NCBI GenBank assembly: GCA_964520905.1
Contig: CAZFQL010000009.1
Span: 101,670 to 165,669 of the forward strand
Origin: JAGVIE01 sp964520905
GTDB lineage: Bacteria > Bacteroidota > Ignavibacteria > UBA10030 > SZUA-254
Direction of reading: 5' to 3'
Length of the DNA: 64,000 bases
The position numbers and the translations under genes are program-made. Below, one piece after another: positions 55,901 to 64,000 of this stretch; position 1 is the stretch's first letter; every line of letters begins with the position of its first letter. Under the pieces are notes generated by a model. That model was not told the DNA's origin and made no database searches. It worked only from the letters and a program-made list of their open reading frames with translations.

Positions 55901-56942
55901 CCATTGCCGCATTAATAGCCCCTTGAATATTTCCTCTTACAACAATAAACGTTCCCCATGGAAAAGTCTCAACTCGGTATGAACCTGCGTTTCTGATGAC
56001 AACTCTTCTATTAAAAGTGTTTGCCCCTATGAAAGCATCAACATCAACTCCAGAACTTGTGTGATTAGAAAGATGACTCCCTACACCTTGGAAAAAGTTT
56101 CCTGAAATAACATTGCTTGAGTTGGTATTTAATCCAATACCTGCTGTACCCTGAAAATAGTTTCCGGTAACTTCACCACCAGAAGAACTCAACGTCAAGC
56201 CACCGGCAAGTGTAGCGAAAGTATTACCGATAAAATCGATGTTAGTGGAAGGAACACCAACATCGGCAAAACCATTGACGTAAACAAGGAATCGCGGTGT
56301 CGACATTCCATCGAATATATTGTTCTTATACGTTTGATTTGTCTGTCCACCGTCAGTTAATAATGCATATGTTTCATTATTACCCGGATCTCTTGGTGCT
56401 ACAACAAATTTATTTTCTTCTAACCATATGTTATCACGTGCACCGCTCACATAACATGCAAACGATATAACACCTGCACCACCGGATTTTCCATTGAATG
56501 TAAAACCTTTACCAACCCCACCCACGGTGACATTCGAAGAATTGATCCGCAGCGCGCCACCGCCCCAGCCAGTAGTTTGACCGTTAACAATTGTAGTCGT
56601 TCGTCCGTTCACAGAGAACAGATTTAGATTTTTCGGTATAATAACATCTTCATTGTAAGTTCCGTCCGCTACATTGATCTTTCCACCTGCAACAACACGG
56701 GTTATTGCCGGCGTGATACTTGAATAAGGGTGATACTTTCCCCCCAAGTCGCTTGAAAAAGAAGTGCTCGCATCGACGTACGCTACGGATAATACCGCCG
56801 GGCTAACACGTTGGTCTTCAATCACCGCTTCATTATTTGCATTACTCATTGCTACAATGTCTGTATATGCAGTCGGTGGAGCAAGCGAGAGAATTGCAAT
56901 GTCATAGACGTTCGTTTGCACCCGAGCCCCATGTATTGCCAC
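49992..56942 (-). CDS. Giant T9SS surface protein: beta-helix and InlB-like repeats (main part of a frameshifted gene)
   Basis: 2316 codons. Roughly residues 70-1390 are right-handed parallel beta-helix sequence (NosD/pectate-lyase-like; repeated GNTF, ISNNTI, VSGNTV turns, with GTYTEGPQVVVNKNITIIGA-type coil starts). About 1400-1850 holds six repeats of 70-75 residues with GYHFVNWSGDVPTGHETDNP-type cores, as in InlB/Listeria-Bacteroides repeats. A unique domain (1860-2200) precedes a T9SS sorting domain (NYPNPFNPTTTI to KKMMLLK). Probably an adhesin or polysaccharide-binding surface protein. No ribosome site precedes 56942; the true start is at 58404 in another frame. Confidence 0.8.
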   Translation of the reverse strand: MAIHGARVQTNVYDIAILSLAPPTAYTDIVAMSNANNEAVIEDQRVSPAVLSVAYVDASTSFSSDLGGKYHPYSSITPAITRVVAGGKINVADGTYNEDVIIPKNLNLFSVNGRTTTIVNGQTTGWGGGALRINSSNVTVGGVGKGFTFNGKSGGAGVISFACYVSGARDNIWLEENKFVVAPRDPGNNETYALLTDGGQTNQTYKNNIFDGMSTPRFLVYVNGFADVGVPSTNIDFIGNTFATLAGGLTLSSSGGEVTGNYFQGTAGIGLNTNSSNVISGNFFQGVGSHLSNHTSSGVDVDAFIGANTFNRRVVIRNAGSYRVETFPWGTFIVVRGNIQGAINAAMAGDEILVASGTYTEGPQVVVNKNITIIGADKLTTIITPSANTGNSGDARGWFLVNAGITLNMSNVTLDGTGRLVFMGILNKGNGTIDNCRFMNIKYNESGPDYAGIGMSVRETPNINVNVTNCEFSGIGRIGVHYRGPGITGTYSGNTYTGKGAGNWLDYGVEAGGAPLPDGGARIIISNNTITSCKGVASVDGSTSAGILVTTYFGPGTRATITGCFLNNNTDGIAVGYDALDAAIVVASNNDLSGNTNLAIKSTAPPVDASANWFGSNSASVVASKVSANVDYTPWLNSGTDTQLGIPGFQGDFSNLWVGAGSPQTGSTGKIQEGINLVSGSTVNVVAGIYSEVLNIDKSVTLFGANANVNPNTGVRGAETIIDESGISTGGSTNFQLIQITSTSKVVINGFKFIDNDITATGMRHLIYIPTSATHEIKYNIFSRAASTSISSADPRAITITPSATGTITVDQNLFLGSSVADLFNNKGWRRGVWSDGGGIATTITNNVFKYCRSAINLDSYTAAASITGNTFQENGTALSFGLVAAGNYTISGNAFNNAASSTVINLSGGIDPSAFFDATANTYDGLSPSLMTLDQLFALEYRMVHRMNTGKSGFVLVKASNVYVVPALYGKTGSIQGGVDAASSGWTVNVAAGTYEEQVEINKSLNLLGQSMASTIIKSPVTLTKSFSTGPNNFPIVYVHDAPGVMISNFTVDGFGRGNANYRFIGIAYRNAGGTVSECTIKDVRNSPIDGAQHGVGLYANANDGNARSFNANNNTIFGFQKNGTVFTGANLTVSANGNTITGAGAINFIAQNGIQIYGAAGSASGNHVTGFSYTPASWTSTGMLIYNTLGSVSVTGNTVSECQTGIYFINAQGTIFQDTVTNTLAGMGTTPYWWGIVADPGIGKSQLPQVSGFDVLNETKSVSSTSSITALTTAVDSNVMNGGGNGTGIEADALGTETLNFSAHQNTVTNWGTGFVLYKEIGATLNGTLRRNSITGNKYGVLDQTGVLQDAKENWWGSSTGPADPKILPNIPNYNNTTGIGDTASSYIDYNPWYLDAPMTTLSIYNLVVNVSNGSVDVNPLPGPYNHGTIVTLTPTASEGYHFVNWSGDVPTGHETDNPLSVIMEQDRTITANFTINTYTLTVDATNGTIDVNPPTGPYNHGATVTLSPMPATGYRFTYWSGTVATGHEGDNPLILTMDSDKNIAAHFALKTYLLNITATNGTVSKTPNLAAYDSNATVILTPYPDIAYNFFNWTGHVPLGHETDNPLTLVMDGDKNITANFAIKTYTITSSVTGNGTITPSGDVNVNYGANQSFTISTNPGHHLDSVVVDGENRGVIFGYTFTNVQANHTIKAYIAANPTIPTYVISASTGSNGSIFPSGNITVDEGENQSFTITSDPHYHIDSLYVDGLLVTTTSNYSFIDIHANHTIRATFSIDTYTLSITINGSGSVTKYPDLSKYGYGSIVQLTAIPQDLSWKFSVWSGDAGGSINPLSVTMDGDKDIGAAFIPDSLYLISYRSFTAESLALERDNKNIINKFVQKKPDKVEFNCIVHNNSGKILKDLHFHFTPTLILDNAKYPFTIHPVPSQTIYYTKGFIKFIFDAGIPDGDSVEVHGWGSRGKLMTSTYSWREHVAGLHLPTTFTMNQLRYPLPNRVNALYESFRLNGFRDDGGLLVGEARNDAPQQFGWMLATSYTDVLKTLYSKRFGMHTGDPQGFGNFTSSNRPIKGRQKSIPPTKQNNKLLADLVALKVNIAASQLEITPFGFRELIYNDGTSNILNDKSIIQIETYGDSIMMGFYEGGIHKFADTSVFNNLDRTVRKINSAFEGALDTISFATSLKFKGVRTLMDVSYLKPNPSAIPMRIIPDGNGTPELPQVFTLYQNYPNPFNPTTTIGFDLPVSATVTLKIYNILGQGIMTIFDHEVLDGGYQEVEFQANGIPSGVYFYKINAEGLSDEDDAPRGENFLMIKKMMLLK

Positions 56943-58404
56943 TGAATGTTACGTCACCTCCTTCTAACACCCAACCCTTTGTCCCATAGACAAAATTGTT
57001 TGTAATGTTACCTGTTGTGGGACCACTGAGATATGCAGGTTGCCGTAATGCATAAATTGTGTTTCCATCTATCAGTAAATCAGTCAATCCTCCTGCTATT
57101 ACCATAGCGCGGCTAACATCTAGATCTTCTATGACAAACTGACCCCAGATTATATTATTCTTGAGTGTAAAGTTATTTGCCGCGACATAGATGATATTTT
57201 GTGTACCGGTTTTATCTGTTTTCTGAATTTGCATATTTTGTATTGTCACGCCACTTGCTGTGACACTGAACCTGTCTCCGGTTCCTGACACTTGTATGAT
57301 TGTCGAAGATGATCCCGCACCTTGAAGTGTAAGATTTGGTTTATTCAAATTGATTGTGCTCGTGAGACTGTATGTTCCGGGACCCACATCAACAATATCG
57401 CCGTTGCCTGCAACTAACATCGCATCTTCGATATATTGGAACAAACCGCCGTTCGTGGCATATCCGATTGAATAATTTCCTCCAACTGTACTTCTACCCG
57501 TGAAATACATCTTCCAGTCTGCATCATCATGAAATACGCAGGGAGTATACGTACGATTATCGCGCCAAGCAGGAGCTCCGGTGATTGATAAAAGCGGGTT
57601 TGCAATACTTTTAGTAAAATTTTGTCCATCGGTTGACATTGCCATACCGATTGCTTGATTATTTGCCGTCGTGCCACTACCGTAGAAGATGATATAATAA
57701 TTATCGACTTTAATGACGTGCGGAGATGTATTTGCCGCAGGTTCCCATGGTTGCAGAGGAGGTCCTACGATATTGGTTGCCACTCCTGTCCAATTCAGAC
57801 CATCTACCGATGTATAATATTGAATCCATCCCCACCCATTATCAGCATATGCTTTCCAAACTGTTCCACCTTCATAAAGTACATCAAAATTATAAGCCAT
57901 GTAGTAAGCATCTGGTCCAATTACACCTGTCGTCGGTCCGATATCTGTCCATGAATCTCCATTCGCAGAATAAGCGACACGCGGTGTGGTCGAAAAACTT
58001 GGTCCCGCGGTTGAGTACATCAAAAATGGTCCCGCATAAAAATTTCCACCAACTGTCCACCCACTTGCATTATAAAGCACGCGAGGATGGTAAGCACCGG
58101 CGGGCAGTCCCGTGCAAACAGTTGCAGGGAATACGGCGCCACTAAAATTTGCACTTGTGCTTGTAGCATGTCGGGTGTTTGTGCCGTCCCCATACCAGAT
58201 ATGATATGTTAAGCCGATCTTTATGACAACAGGGTAATATCCACGATCCACTCCATCGGTTGGACCTCCAAACAATGGATTGGATACATATTCCGTCCAA
58301 ATATTAGAATCGTCAACAGGAATTGTTGCTTGCGCAAATATACTTCCACTCGCAATGTAAACGAGAAGTAATACGACAAAAGAAAATTGTAAACGGTGTT
58401 TCAT
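56902..58404 (-). CDS. N-terminal part of the giant T9SS protein: GH43/32-like propeller and start of the beta-helix
   Basis: 500 codons. Signal peptide (MKHRLQFSFVVLLLVYIASG), then a five-bladed beta-propeller resembling GH43/GH32-type domains (about 30-325; YHIWYGDGTNTRHATS, YYIIFYGSGTTANNQAIGMA, WKMYFTGRSTVGGNYSIGYA), then beta-helix coils (VDVGPGTYSLTSTINLNKPN). It ends ANERL out of frame; a one-base change near 56915-56930 would connect TWGSGAN with NVYDIAILSLAPP of the downstream frame, which overlaps by 41 bases. Whether the propeller is catalytic cannot be judged. Confidence 0.78.
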   Translation of the reverse strand: MKHRLQFSFVVLLLVYIASGSIFAQATIPVDDSNIWTEYVSNPLFGGPTDGVDRGYYPVVIKIGLTYHIWYGDGTNTRHATSTSANFSGAVFPATVCTGLPAGAYHPRVLYNASGWTVGGNFYAGPFLMYSTAGPSFSTTPRVAYSANGDSWTDIGPTTGVIGPDAYYMAYNFDVLYEGGTVWKAYADNGWGWIQYYTSVDGLNWTGVATNIVGPPLQPWEPAANTSPHVIKVDNYYIIFYGSGTTANNQAIGMAMSTDGQNFTKSIANPLLSITGAPAWRDNRTYTPCVFHDDADWKMYFTGRSTVGGNYSIGYATNGGLFQYIEDAMLVAGNGDIVDVGPGTYSLTSTINLNKPNLTLQGAGSSSTIIQVSGTGDRFSVTASGVTIQNMQIQKTDKTGTQNIIYVAANNFTLKNNIIWGQFVIEDLDVSRAMVIAGGLTDLLIDGNTIYALRQPAYLSGPTTGNITNNFVYGTKGWVLEGGDVTFSGNTWGSGANERL

Positions 58405-58802
58405 GATGTTACCCTTCCAAGTTTAATTTAAAATAGAAAATTAATTTCCGATAAAAGTATCTCTAAACTTTATCTATCAGATAGTGATAATATGGACTTG
58501 TATTATTTAAAAAAAATTCTTGATCGACTATCGAAAATTCAATAAGATGTGTGGCTTCTCCCTACAGACATCAAATCGGTTTAAATTAGAGGTAATAAAA
58601 ACCAACTCTTTAAAATATACAAAAACGGTTTAGGAGTGTCAAGTCAGATTATGAGGAAAAAAGAGAGTTGGCTGTTTTAATATCTAAATATGCAAAGGAC
58701 TCAATTATTGCTTAATTTTGAAAATAAAAGACGTTTTTTTGGGGGGGTACACCGATTAAGTAATCACGACTATCCTTAAATTCAATTTCATACGATTATT
58801 TA
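58405..58802. other. Intergenic, no gene seen
   Basis: AT-rich region upstream of the giant gene and downstream of the rRNA locus debris. It contains a G-run (GGGGGGG near 58741-58747) after a T-run and no supportable gene or RNA. Confidence 0.45.
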
Positions 58803-58833
58803 AAAGCCCCGACCGAGATTCAGACGAGGCTTT
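58803..58833 (-). terminator. rRNA-type terminator hairpin (outermost copy)
   Basis: AAAGCC...GGCTTT with inner CCCG/CGAG, resembling the hairpin at 61213-61243. Beside it, TCCCGCT...AGCGGGA (58844-58866) forms a second stem of the palindromic family found in the RNA genes. Confidence 0.6.
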
Positions 58834-58896
58834 GCAAAAACTCTCCCGCTATTCTTTTTAGCGGGATCCTCAATTCAACATTGAACTTAGCTTCAC

Positions 58897-58946
58897 CCGC
58901 TTCGCGGTATCGCTAAGATTCGGTTGAATTGGGACTGGCAACGACC
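58897..58946. repeat. Left 50-base direct repeat flanking nth, ending in the 5S rRNA 3' terminus
   Basis: This 50-mer matches 59791-59840 at 47 of 50 positions. It ends in CTGGCAACGACC, identical to the terminal 12 bases of the 5S gene (61511-61522 in plus-strand reading). The upstream part contains CCGCTTCGCGG and TCGCTAAGATTCGGTTGAAT. Confidence 0.85.
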
Positions 58947-59112
58947 TACAAACGAAAATCCACTCCCGAAAAAAGTGCGAAGGTATCTCGTTTTATAGAA
59001 CTCAACCGAGCAGTATTTCGAAAAGCGAAACTTATTTCGATATCGTGTTTGGTTCTTTGCAAAAAACTTCATAGTATATTTTTAGACAATGACACTATCA
59101 AGGATTCACTCC

Positions 59113-59757
59113 ATGACAAAAAAACCTCGAAAAGAATTTGACTGGTTTAAAGCGCTGAAACCACTTTTCAAAAAGTACAAGGGGAAAAAACATCCGCTCA
59201 ACCATGATAACATATACCAATTAGTCTTGATGGTAATACTCTCGGCGCGGGATTCGGATAGAAACATCAATGCACTCGCTCCCATACTTTTCAAAAAGTA
59301 TCCATCAATGAAGCATCTGGCGAAAGCGCACCCGAAAGATTTGTATCCTTTCATCGGAAAGGTTATAAATTTTGTTAACAAAGCAAATTGGCTGGTGACG
59401 CTGGCAAAGACTGTGAAAAACGACAGAAAAATTCCGACCACATTAGAAGAACTGACCGCTCTTTCCGGTATCTGAAGGAAATCTGCCAACGTTATCATCA
59501 GCGAATCGGGTGGAGAAATGGAGGGTGTGATTGTCGATCTTCACGTGCTGCGTGTGGCACCGCGTCTCGGTATCGCACATGGGACAAACCCGTTAAAAGT
59601 AGAGAAGCAGTTGATGGAAAAAATTCCACAACGGTATTGGAGAGTTCTTGGGATGAGCTTGACGCACCTTGGGAGAGAAATTTGCCGCCCGACAAATCCG
59701 AAATGCCCCGAGTGCCCGGCAAATAGTGTGTGTGAATATTACCGCAAGAAAAAATAA
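59113..59757 (+). pseudogene. nth: Endonuclease III-like DNA glycosylase with an in-frame TGA
   Basis: From ATG 59113 (AAGGA 13 bases upstream) the frame reads to LEELTALSGI, TGA at 59473-59475, then RKSANVIISESGGEMEGVIV and on in frame to 59757. In the family this is the helix-hairpin-helix L-P-G-[VI]-G-R-K-T/S-A, so TGA replaces the second Gly (GGA to TGA) next to the catalytic Lys. The catalytic Asp (VDLHVLRV) and the [4Fe-4S] cluster cysteines (C-x6-C-x2-C-x5-C in ICRPTNPKCPECPANSVC) are intact. The product would remove oxidised pyrimidines. The gene lies between two 50-base direct repeats that carry the 5S rRNA 3' end. Confidence 0.85.
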
Positions 59758-59790
59758 TTCAAAATCGATGGCAGCTTTAAAATAATCCTC

Positions 59791-59840
59791 CCGCTTTGCG
59801 GAATCGCTAAGATTCGGTTGAATTGGGACTGGCAACGATC
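59791..59840. repeat. Right 50-base direct repeat flanking nth
   Basis: Partner of 58897-58946, differing at three positions. It ends in CTGGCAACGATC and continues as GGATTTTATC, a continuation it shares with the copy at 61259-61280. Confidence 0.85.
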
Positions 59841-59990
59841 GGATTTTATCTCACCGCTTTCGGGCGGAATTCCCACATTGAGTCCCAATGTTTTCTATCG
59901 GGATGAAATCCCGCTGATGTTGAGCAGGACGGTCGCCCGAGTAGTACTCCGTCTACGTTAACAACACTTCTGCGGACAAGCATCGACGCA
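59829..59990 (-). pseudogene. Degenerate 5S rRNA 3' segment with palindromic insertions
   Basis: Read on the minus strand, GATGCTTGTCCGC, then AGTACTACTCGGGCGACCGT, and finally GATCGTTGCCAG parallel the 5S 3' half and the better copy at 61256-61363. Inverted-repeat spacers interrupt it (TATCGGGATGAAATCCCG near 59897). The cargo gene SIR2 lies between this copy and the next. Confidence 0.55.
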
Positions 59991-60024
59991 GAAGGCTGAA
60001 CTAAAGAGTGTTGGAGACTGTCGT

Positions 60025-61188
60025 CTACTTCGAGATTACTTTCTTAATCTCCTCTTTTGCTACAGCCTCAACCTTCTTAGGAATAAACTCTGTCCGACCG
60101 TTAAGAATATTAACAATACTCCCCCTCATCCTCCCTTTCAATCCACTTGGACCATGGTGAACTATCGTGATTTTATGCTCGTTTGAAATAGCGTGCCATT
60201 GCACGATGTATCGGTTGATCACTCTGTCTCCAAATCCGTAACCACATATGACAAGATGCCTTGCTTCCTCAAGATATTTTAAGAACAGTCTGTGAAGATC
60301 AGAATAGAGTGCCATTGTATAGTCGTAGAACTTGTTGATTGTTCCGATGAGCAACTCGGGACGACCGTCAAGTGGGTTTCGCATCCGATTATTTTCATCT
60401 ACCTGATGCCATATGTCGTTGTCTTTAGGGATTCCGTAGTTGTATCCCAGAATGTTCTTGGCGTCATAGCGGAACCAGTTGATGGAGCCATGTAGTTTCA
60501 AAAGCCGAACCTCGGAGCCAACGGCGTTAAACAATGCTAAGTCCATGTCACGGATGCAGTCGTTCTTTTTCTTGAACCCAGAAATGTAATCGATTCTTTT
60601 TTCAGAAAAGAACTTCTCAATTAGGATATCATGGTTGAGTGTAAAAACATAGACTTGATTCTGGCTTTGGTCGAAACAAGGAAGCATAAGATTTTCCAAA
60701 TAGTCAACGGAGACATCTTGCTTATTCAGCAACGCCCATACTATGTCACGAATGTAGTTCATTGCTTCCTTCGCCAACTCGCTCAATTGCCACTTGCGTA
60801 ATTTGCCATCGGTCAAGGACGGAATTATTGATGGTATGAGAGCTTGAATGAGGGTCAGAAGCAGAGGATTGTCTTTCATCATTTCACTATCTGAGATCGT
60901 ATACGCCAAATAATAAAGATCTTCATAATTGGTAAGACGCTCGGGTTCATCAAGATAATAGATATCAGATATTGATTTGAGTTGTCTTAGAAACCCAACG
61001 ATTCTCCAAACATGGTCATCTACTACCCCTGTCCTACTGTTAGGAATCCTGTACACCTCATCTGAGTCCCGATGAACTCCATCGCCAGAAAGAACTCGTT
61101 TTGTAATCTCGGATGTTGATGACATACCAGCGTAAATCGAGATTCCTGAACCGAGAAGATACGCGATATTTGTTTGCTGTGGTTGCAT
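60025..61188 (-). CDS. SIR2-like domain protein (probable NAD-consuming defence-type enzyme)
   Basis: About 387 residues from ATG 61188; an in-frame ATG at 61233 starts inside a terminator hairpin and is less likely. SIR2 features are visible: IAYLLGSGISIYAGM (NAD-binding loop), VFTLNHDILIEKFF (Asn-His-Asp in place of the usual T-x-N-x-D), KLHGSINWFRYD (catalytic HG) and HLVICGYGFGDRVINRY. Stand-alone SIR2-like proteins of this kind are often NADases in phage defence; that role is inferred. It lies between two degenerate 5S copies, which suggests it arrived as cargo at the rRNA locus. Confidence 0.8.
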   Translation of the reverse strand: MQPQQTNIAYLLGSGISIYAGMSSTSEITKRVLSGDGVHRDSDEVYRIPNSRTGVVDDHVWRIVGFLRQLKSISDIYYLDEPERLTNYEDLYYLAYTISDSEMMKDNPLLLTLIQALIPSIIPSLTDGKLRKWQLSELAKEAMNYIRDIVWALLNKQDVSVDYLENLMLPCFDQSQNQVYVFTLNHDILIEKFFSEKRIDYISGFKKKNDCIRDMDLALFNAVGSEVRLLKLHGSINWFRYDAKNILGYNYGIPKDNDIWHQVDENNRMRNPLDGRPELLIGTINKFYDYTMALYSDLHRLFLKYLEEARHLVICGYGFGDRVINRYIVQWHAISNEHKITIVHHGPSGLKGRMRGSIVNILNGRTEFIPKKVEAVAKEEIKKVISK

Positions 61189-61212
61189 TGGACATTTTGA
61201 TACTAAAATACA

Positions 61213-61243
61213 AAAGCCCCGCTTGAGATTCAAGCGAGGCTTT
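61213..61243 (-). terminator. rRNA-type terminator hairpin after a degenerate 5S copy
   Basis: AAAGCCCCGCTTGA pairs with TCAAGCGAGGCTTT (one mismatched pair of positions) and is followed on the minus strand by TTGTATTTT. It stands 13-15 bases after the degenerate 5S 3' end, as the real terminator does after the real 5S. Confidence 0.75.
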
Positions 61244-61255
61244 GTTTTACAATAA

Positions 61256-61363
61256 CTCCTGGCAACGACCGGATTTTATCCCGCCGCAGGCGGGACTCCC
61301 ATACAGCCGCCCGTATAGTACTACGCCAGAGGCGTACAAGCATCGGCTCTCTGCGGGGCTTTC
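61256..61363 (-). pseudogene. Degenerate 5S rRNA 3' half carrying palindromic insertions
   Basis: Minus-strand reading gives GAAAGCCCCGCAGAGAGCCGATG, an inserted stem (TACGCC...GGCGTA), GTACTATACGGG, CTGTATGGGAG, an inserted stem TCCCGCC-GCA-GGCGGGA (61279-61295), then GGTCGTTGCCAGGAG. The uninterrupted parts match the intact 5S gene segment by segment. The 5' half is missing. Confidence 0.75.
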
Positions 61364-61467
61364 AGCCGAAGACTGATCCGCCTCAAGCGAAGTCCGCTCT
61401 TTTCGAAATATCTCGTTAAAAAATAACGGTATAAAGTTTAAGGAATTTGATCAGCAGAATTAAAACA

Positions 61468-61501
61468 CGAAAGCCCGACTCTTTTCAGAACCGGGCTTTC
61501 G
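61468..61501 (-). terminator. Intrinsic terminator of the rRNA operon
   Basis: CGAAAGCCCG (61468-61477) and CGGGCTTTCG (61492-61501) form a perfect 10-pair stem, followed on the minus strand by TGTTTTAATT. It lies ten bases beyond the 5S 3' end. Confidence 0.9.
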
Positions 61502-61509
61502 AAAAAACT

Positions 61510-61625
61510 CCTGGCAACGACCTACTCTCCCATGCAGTTACCCGCATAGTACCATCGGCCCTACGGGGCTTGTCTGCTCTGTTCGGAATGGGAAGAGGAA
61601 TTTCACCCGTGGTATAATCGCCAGA
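61510..61625 (-). rRNA. rrf: 5S ribosomal RNA
   Basis: About 114-116 nt. The termini CTGGC and GCCAG pair, and the internal hallmarks CCCATTCCGAACAG, AAGCCCC, GCCGATGGTACT and GGGAGAGTAGGTCG are all present in order. It is about 280 bases downstream of 23S. Confidence 0.95.
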
Positions 61626-61650
61626 AAATCGTCTCTGGTATTTGAGTGAA

Positions 61651-61743
61651 GTTCTGTTCGGAATGTCCCGTTCCGATTTTATCGGAACGGGATAAAGTCC
61701 GAGGAATTTCACCTATCCCGCCGTAGGCGGGATCGCCAGAAAA
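61651..61743 (-). pseudogene. Partial 5S rRNA 5' end carrying two palindromes, in the 23S-5S spacer
   Basis: Minus-strand reading: TTTTCTGGCGAT, a stem ATCCCGCC/GGCGGGAT (61715-61733), GGTGAAATTCCTC, a 12-pair stem TCCCGTTCCGAT/ATCGGAACGGGA (61666-61692), CATTCCGAACAGA. Without the stems this is the intact 5S 5' end almost base for base. Confidence 0.8.
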
Positions 61744-61758
61744 CTTTTAGAAGAGTCG

Positions 61759-61784
61759 TCCCGTCCCGCAAAAGCGGGACGGGA
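61759..61784. repeat. TCCCG...CGGGA palindrome in the 23S-5S spacer
   Basis: TCCCGTCCCGC and GCGGGACGGGA form an 11-pair stem with an AAAA loop. Confidence 0.85.
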
Positions 61785-61902
61785 TACTTCACAATCTTAA
61801 AATATATTTTTGTTCAATCAAACTAATCGATACATCTTACGAACCCAGGTTCATAAAATAAATTTTGGGAACGAGTGAGTTATAGTGAATCAATAAAAAT
61901 TA

Positions 61903-64000
<2,098 letters not shown>

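Noticed and set aside
56902..56942. Overlap of the two giant-gene frames as programmed frameshifting
   Set aside because: No slippery heptamer with a downstream structure is evident, and several other large genes have similar single-base shifts.
59473..59475. TGA read as glycine or selenocysteine/tryptophan (alternative genetic code or recoding)
   Set aside because: TGA is used as a normal stop (for example tkt), TAA and TAG interrupt other genes in the same way, and no SECIS-like context is apparent.

Overview
The window looks like a chromosomal segment of an uncultured bacterium of the Ignavibacteria/Chlorobi side of the Bacteroidota (FCB) group. The main reason is that six long secreted proteins end in the type IX secretion (T9SS) C-terminal sorting domain, with the NPFNPST-type motif at its start and a final KK-M-x-L-(K/R) tail. 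The AT-rich composition, a bacterial sphingolipid gene set, a DUF2851 protein and two four-helix-bundle (S23/IVP-type) proteins fit that placement. It is an inference from gene content, because the 16S gene lies outside the window.

Layout. 0-8.7 kb holds housekeeping genes: SPOR-domain protein, S9 peptidase, pyrF, DUF2851 and transketolase. 9.1-10.9 kb is a compact restriction-modification pair (m4C-type methyltransferase plus HNH nuclease) followed by a structured element that resembles an integron attC site. 10.9-14.5 kb carries a SAM methyltransferase, an outer-membrane barrel, a FGGY sugar kinase and a MocA-like nucleotidyltransferase. 14.7-19.8 kb encodes two secreted T9SS proteins, one of them a broken M36 metallopeptidase. 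20.2-25.2 kb is a nucleobase-catabolism cluster (XdhC, YgeW-like carbamoyltransferase, yeast-type cytosine deaminase, YgeY-like hydrolase) interleaved with two four-helix-bundle genes. 26.3-31.8 kb has a DUF559 nuclease, UspA, IlvE and the three genes expected for bacterial ceramide synthesis (serine palmitoyltransferase, GNAT-type ceramide synthase, epimerase-type ceramide reductase). 31.8-32.3 kb is an initiator tRNA preceded by partial copies of its own 5' end. 33-35.7 kb is a secreted multicopper oxidase. 36-40 kb is a small defence island (TOTE-type primase-helicase and an AbiE pair). 40.4-44.4 kb holds a Ser/Thr kinase with remnants of sister kinases plus a SpoIIE phosphatase. 46.8-58.4 kb is two very large T9SS proteins, both frameshifted. 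58.8-64 kb is the end of an rRNA operon on the minus strand (23S partial, 5S), with several degenerate 5S copies and two cargo genes (nth, SIR2-like) lying between them.

Three window-wide patterns stand out. First, short GC-rich palindromes, many with TCCCG...CGGGA ends, sit inside or beside 5S, 23S and tRNA-fMet sequences, and other palindromes are carried in frame inside a kinase and xdhC. Second, structural-RNA gene ends (the 3' end of 5S, the 5' end of tRNA-fMet) are reiterated next to the intact gene, and in the 5S case the copies flank inserted genes. Third, at least six genes are interrupted by one in-frame stop while the frame stays readable on both sides, and at least four by a one-base shift. 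All three stop codons occur, and the hits fall on secreted, defence and accessory genes while the core metabolic genes are intact. This suggests ongoing decay, but base-calling error cannot be excluded from the sequence alone.
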